In this document: positions 61,214-64,000 of the stretch, piece after piece
How positions within the stretch are numbered: position 1 is the stretch's first letter
How the letters are laid out: every line of letters begins with the position of its first letter
Assembly (NCBI GenBank): GCA_025998955.1
Contig: AP024676.1
Span: forward strand, 2,356,001-2,420,000
Length of the DNA: 64,000 nt
Source: Candidatus Roseilinea sp.
Lineage (GTDB): Bacteria; Chloroflexota; Anaerolineae; J036; Brachytrichaceae
Reading direction: 5' to 3'
The notes under the pieces: generated by a model
Databases searched by the model: none
The model's input: the letters and a program-made list of their open reading frames with translations, nothing else
Told to the model about the DNA's origin: nothing
Translations under genes and position numbers: made by a program

Positions 61214-61908
61214 GCCAACAGCGCAAGTCGGAAACCGCGGTTCACAATTTCATCGGCACGTTGTCGCACGAACTCAGGACGCCCCTCACCGCCATGCTCT
61301 CGCACTTGCAGATTGCCCGCACTGATGAGTTGCCGGCAGCAACGCGCGAGGCGTCGCTCGAACTGGTGAATCACGAGATTCATCGCATCCATCGCTTGGT
61401 TCAGGACTTGTTCCTTCTCAGCCGCGTTGAGGCCAGCAGCGACTATGGCTTACGGCCGGTGGATATCGTGCTATTGGCCGACGAAGTGGTTGGCCAGATG
61501 TTTACTCGCGCTGAGGACAAGGATATCGCGCTCGACTTCGCTAGCACTGCGCAAGTTCCCCGCGTGAGGGGCGACCCGGATCAGTTGAAGCAAGTCTTTT
61601 TGAACTTGATTGATAACGCTGTCAAATATTGCCGCCCTGGCGACAGCGTTACAGTCCGTATCGCGACCGAGGGCGACGCTGTTCTTTGCGAAGTGAGTGA
61701 TTCTGGGCCTGGCATCGCCCCGGAACATCTGCCTCACTTGACTGATCGCCTGTATCGCATTCGCAGAGATGTCGAGGGCAGTGGACTCGGGCTTGCCATC
61801 GTGGAGGAAATTTTGCGCCGCCACAACAGCCGCCTTGAAATTGAAAGCGACGTCAAGGGTGGTCGCACCGGCACGCGCATGCGATTCAAGCTACCGAAGT
61901 GGACGTAA
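61214..61908 (+). pseudogene. Histidine kinase, C-terminal fragment (HisKA + HATPase_c)
   Basis: Phosphoacceptor H-box FIGTLSHELRTPLTAMLSH, N-box VFLNLIDNAVKYC, G1 DSGPGIAPEHL and G2 GSGLGLAIVEEI are all intact, and the protein ends normally. It is the in-frame continuation of the fragment at 59861-60299. A TTG at 61261 or another internal start could yield a soluble kinase core, but without the membrane/PAS part signalling would change. Partner of the regulator at 59104. Confidence 0.92.
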
Positions 61909-61930
61909 TACCTCATTCGCACCCCGCCTT

Positions 61931-62010
61931 TTGTTTACACAACTGTGACACAACTATGACGAAACTTTCGCCGGAATTTAAGGTAGGGGTTATAGGCTAT
62001 CGGCGTGCTC
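61931..62010 (+). promoter_or_regulatory. 80-bp promoter/operator, copy 2
   Basis: Half-sites TTACACAACTG (61935-61945), TGACACAACTA (61946-61956) and TGACGAAACTT (61957-61967); TTATAG is at the position equivalent to the TTATAT of copy 1. About 68 of 80 positions match copy 1 by my hand count, ending in the identical CGGCGTGCTC. It starts 22 bp after the kinase stop. Confidence 0.65.
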
Positions 62011-62295
62011 TTTCTGCGGAAGGTCACAATAAATCCAAACACGAGGGTTAGCCAAGCGGCGGCTCAGCCGAGGAACTTGTTTACCTGTATCTATAACGAA
62101 CCGTCCATCGGCGGTAACATCTGGTATAAGCACTGGCAGTGGTTCAACAAAGCGCCGGGCAGCATCACTCAAGGTGAGGTCAACTACTTCTTCTCCTACG
62201 ACCCTGGCAACGACTTGTGGCTGGGCAAAGTCAATTACAACAGCGCACACAACGCTACAAGCTCTGATCGGTCGGGTCTGTTGAACATCTACTAA
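62005..62295 (+). pseudogene. Probable truncated paralog of secreted protein A
   Basis: 96 codons from a GTG that lies within the end of operator copy 2. There is no signal peptide. The C-terminal ~60 residues are aromatic and Asn/Tyr-rich (IWYKHWQWFNKAPGS, VNYFFSYDPGNDLW, GKVNYNSAHN), similar in style and position to the end of protein A, and it occupies the same place in the locus. Residue-level similarity is weak, so paralogy is inference from position. A deletion has probably joined the promoter block to the gene's 3' half. It could instead be a small gene of its own. Confidence 0.5.
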
Positions 62296-62334
62296 GGCGT
62301 AGATACCAGATTCGAGTCAATGCGAGGTGAAACG

Positions 62335-62776
62335 ATGAAAGCCCGAAACAACTTGCCACGCTGGATGTTCAGCGGCTTTCTTTTGATTAGCATTGCTGTT
62401 GCAAGCTTAGCTCCGTCACTCAACGCGACGGCGAACGCCAAGGGTCGTTGCGCAAGGCAACGGATTTGTCTACGAACTTGAAACTGCCGGCGAGCAAAGC
62501 GCCATTATCGTTGACAATGCTGAGGCTGTGCAGAGGTATCGCGACGCGAATCGCCAACGCGCCTCGGCACTGCTCGTTCATCAGCCGGGCAGTGAGATTG
62601 AAGTGCAGATCACATTTGCCCAACCAGTCTCTCCGTCTGTTGTTCGTGTCAAGGCTTCGAGCACTGTCTTGACGATTCACAGCTATCTGTCGGTCGGTCG
62701 AAGCCCGCAGGGCAGAAAGATCAGCGACATTCGCAAAGGCGTTACGAAGCGCTCTGCTTACGATCGGATGGCGTGA
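62335..62776 (+). pseudogene. Frameshifted paralog of secreted protein B
   Basis: ATG 62335 follows AGGTGA and encodes a convincing signal peptide (MFSGFLLISIAVASLAP), but the frame stops after 48 codons. From about 62440 a +1-shifted frame reads GNGFVYELETAGEQS, then YRDANRQRASALLVHQPG and IEVQITFAQPV, paralleling protein B, and stops at 62776, which is earlier than in protein B. It is therefore both frameshifted and shortened. Its last bases overlap the following GTG start. Confidence 0.7.
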
Positions 62777-63561
62777 GACGTGCTCATTTCGCCCGCTTCA
62801 TCGGCATAGACTACTCCGGCGCGGGAAAGCCAACCGACGGCCTGCCTGGCCTGCGCGTTTACCTGGCCGAAGGCGATGCGCCGCCAGCCGAGGTGCGCCC
62901 GCCATCCGGCCGGCGCCGGCACTGGACACGGCGCGGCATCGCCGAGTGGCTGGCTGAACGGCTGCGCCATAGCCCGCCGGCGCTGGTTGGGATTGACCAC
63001 GGCTTCTGCTTCCCACTGCAATACCTTCAGAAATATAACCTGTCGCCAGACTGGGCGGCCTTCCTCGACGACTTCCACCGCCACTGGCCGACCGATGAGG
63101 ACGACACCACCGTGGACTGCGTGCACGCGGGGGCACGCGGCAACGGCGCGGCGCGCACGGGCGACCGGCGCTGGCGACGGCTGTGCGAAATCCGCGCCGG
63201 CGCAGCCAAATCGGTCTTCCACTTCGACGTGCAAGGCAGCGTCGCCAAGTCCACCCACGCCGGCCTGCCGTGGCTGCGCTATCTGCGCCACCAGCTCGGC
63301 GCGCGCGTCCACTTCTGGCCGTTCGACGGCTGGGATGCGCCGCCCGGTCGCTCGCTCATCGCCGAGGTGTATCCTCGCCTATGGCGCGCAACGGCGCCGA
63401 GCGACGGCCGCACGGCCGACCAGCACGACGCCTACGTCGTGGCCATGTGGCTGCAGCAGGCTTCGCGCAACGGCACGCTCGACGTTTACCTGCATCCGGC
63501 GCTCACGCCGAAGGAACGCGCCATCGCCGAGATCGAGGGATGGATCCTGGGGGTCGTGTGA
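62773..63561 (+). CDS. DUF429-like RNase H-fold protein
   Basis: 262 aa, GTG start at 62773. N-terminal FIGIDYSGAGKPTDGLPG and the second acidic strand ALVGIDHGFCFPLQYLQ resemble the RNase H/actin-like core of DUF429 proteins. Later VFHFDVQGSVAKSTHAGLPW and SLIAEVYPRLWR followed by DQHDAYVVAMWLQQA complete the acidic set. Predicted nuclease or nucleotide-binding protein, unproven. Its stop overlaps the next GTG by 4 bp, coupling it to a uracil-DNA-glycosylase-family gene. GC-rich coding resumes here. Confidence 0.75.
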   Translation: MRRAHFARFIGIDYSGAGKPTDGLPGLRVYLAEGDAPPAEVRPPSGRRRHWTRRGIAEWLAERLRHSPPALVGIDHGFCFPLQYLQKYNLSPDWAAFLDDFHRHWPTDEDDTTVDCVHAGARGNGAARTGDRRWRRLCEIRAGAAKSVFHFDVQGSVAKSTHAGLPWLRYLRHQLGARVHFWPFDGWDAPPGRSLIAEVYPRLWRATAPSDGRTADQHDAYVVAMWLQQASRNGTLDVYLHPALTPKERAIAEIEGWILGVV

Positions 63562-64000
63562 GCCGAACCCGCCTACGTGCATTGCTTGTGGCGCTTACCC
63601 GTCCGCCTAGGCTCGCGCACGCGGTCAACCCATACACCGAGTATTGCCCGACGCTGGACGTGCCGGACGCGCCGCGAATTCGACTGGCCAACCTCACGTG
63701 CTATCTGCACAATCACCGGCACGCGCGCATCGCGCTGGTCGGCGAAGCGGCCGGCTATCGTGGCTGCCGCTTCACCGGCATCCCCTTCACCAGCGAGGCG
63801 CAACTGCGCGAATGGCGCGATCCGCGCTACCGCACCAGCAGCTTGCGCGGCGATCACGACGAGCGATCCGCGCGGTGCGTCTGGCGCACAATCGGCGCGC
63901 GCAACGACGTGGTCTTCTGGAACGCCTTCCCTTGGCATCCGCACCAAGCCGGCCGGCTTCTGTCGAATCGCCAACCTTCGGCCGCAGAATTGCGCGCCGG
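63558..64000 (+). CDS. Uracil-DNA glycosylase family protein (3' truncated by window end)
   Basis: GTG start at 63558; 147 codons are visible and the gene runs off the window. Active-site-like motif 1 IALVGEAAGYRGCRFTGIPF and motif VVFWNAFPWHPH match UDG-superfamily landmarks (water-activating loop with Phe stacking, and the N-x-x-P-x-H region). The second conserved motif should lie beyond the edge. Likely removes uracil or another damaged base from DNA. Translationally coupled to the DUF429-like gene, suggesting a shared nucleic-acid role. Confidence 0.8.
   Translation, partial: MSRTRLRALLVALTRPPRLAHAVNPYTEYCPTLDVPDAPRIRLANLTCYLHNHRHARIALVGEAAGYRGCRFTGIPFTSEAQLREWRDPRYRTSSLRGDHDERSARCVWRTIGARNDVVFWNAFPWHPHQAGRLLSNRQPSAAELRA

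Noticed and set aside
55600-62800. Prophage or integrative element
   Set aside because: No integrase, structural or replication genes, no tRNA att site; only IS5-type elements are present.

Overview
The window is GC-rich, gene-dense bacterial chromosome. The gene content points to Chloroflexota, probably an Anaerolineae-like lineage. The clues are a transaldolase/glucose-6-phosphate isomerase fusion inside a complete oxidative pentose phosphate operon, a DUF3417-type glucan phosphorylase, LysM/M23 envelope proteins, large polytopic glycosyltransferase-like proteins and a fused E1 2-oxoacid dehydrogenase. There is no rRNA gene, so this placement is inference. I see one tRNA (Leu, CAG), no CRISPR array and no prophage.

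Layout. 1-9.6 kb (minus strand): an exo/endonuclease/phosphatase-family protein, a cellulase-like lipoprotein, then pgl-zwf-gnd-tal/pgi-rpiB, which is the oxidative and part of the non-oxidative pentose phosphate route. glgP (10-12 kb) is divergent and would feed glucose-1-phosphate into that route. 12-22 kb (minus): hydrolases, an M20 amidohydrolase, a PfkB kinase with a BtpA/SgcQ protein, two tandem LysM-M23 proteins, a TIGR03943 protein without its usual permease, and an esterase. 22-29.4 kb (plus): two giant membrane proteins, a LysM surface protein and a substrate-binding lipoprotein. 31-41.9 kb: sugar metabolism genes (ROK kinase, Rpe-like epimerase, Gfo/Idh/MocA and zinc dehydrogenases) leading to a lipoyl E2 and a fused E1, then a PH/DUF1648 membrane protein and an SDR. 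42-44 kb: a KtrA/KtrB-type K+ uptake pair. 44-49.5 kb (minus): a carotenoid-desaturase-like flavoprotein, a second E2, a caspase-like protease with a probable effector-associated domain, and a sugar nucleotidyltransferase. 49.6-52.6 kb (minus): gatA, gatC, bactofilin, a DivIC-like protein and tRNA-Leu. 52.7-54.9 kb (plus): an acyltransferase, rhamnose mutarotase and rhamnose isomerase.

The most unusual part is 54.9-62.8 kb, which looks less GC-rich than its flanks. An IS relic is followed by an 80-bp promoter/operator with three 11-bp half-sites, four secreted or anchored proteins of unknown function, an OmpR/PhoB-type response regulator and a histidine kinase. A 911-bp IS5-like element cuts the kinase with a 3-bp target duplication, and excising it on paper restores the kinase frame exactly. 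After the kinase the same 80-bp operator recurs, followed by decayed paralogs of the first two secreted proteins. This looks like a self-contained envelope-sensing locus that was duplicated and then damaged. The window closes with a DUF429-like gene overlapping a truncated uracil-DNA-glycosylase-family gene.

A second theme is a family of 7-bp (heptamer) tandem repeats such as GTCAGAA, CTGACAC, GAATTGA, TCTAATC and GGGAGTC. They occupy many intergenic gaps and have also entered at least four coding sequences in frame (PfkB kinase, a large membrane protein, the desaturase-like protein and the linkers of the second E2).
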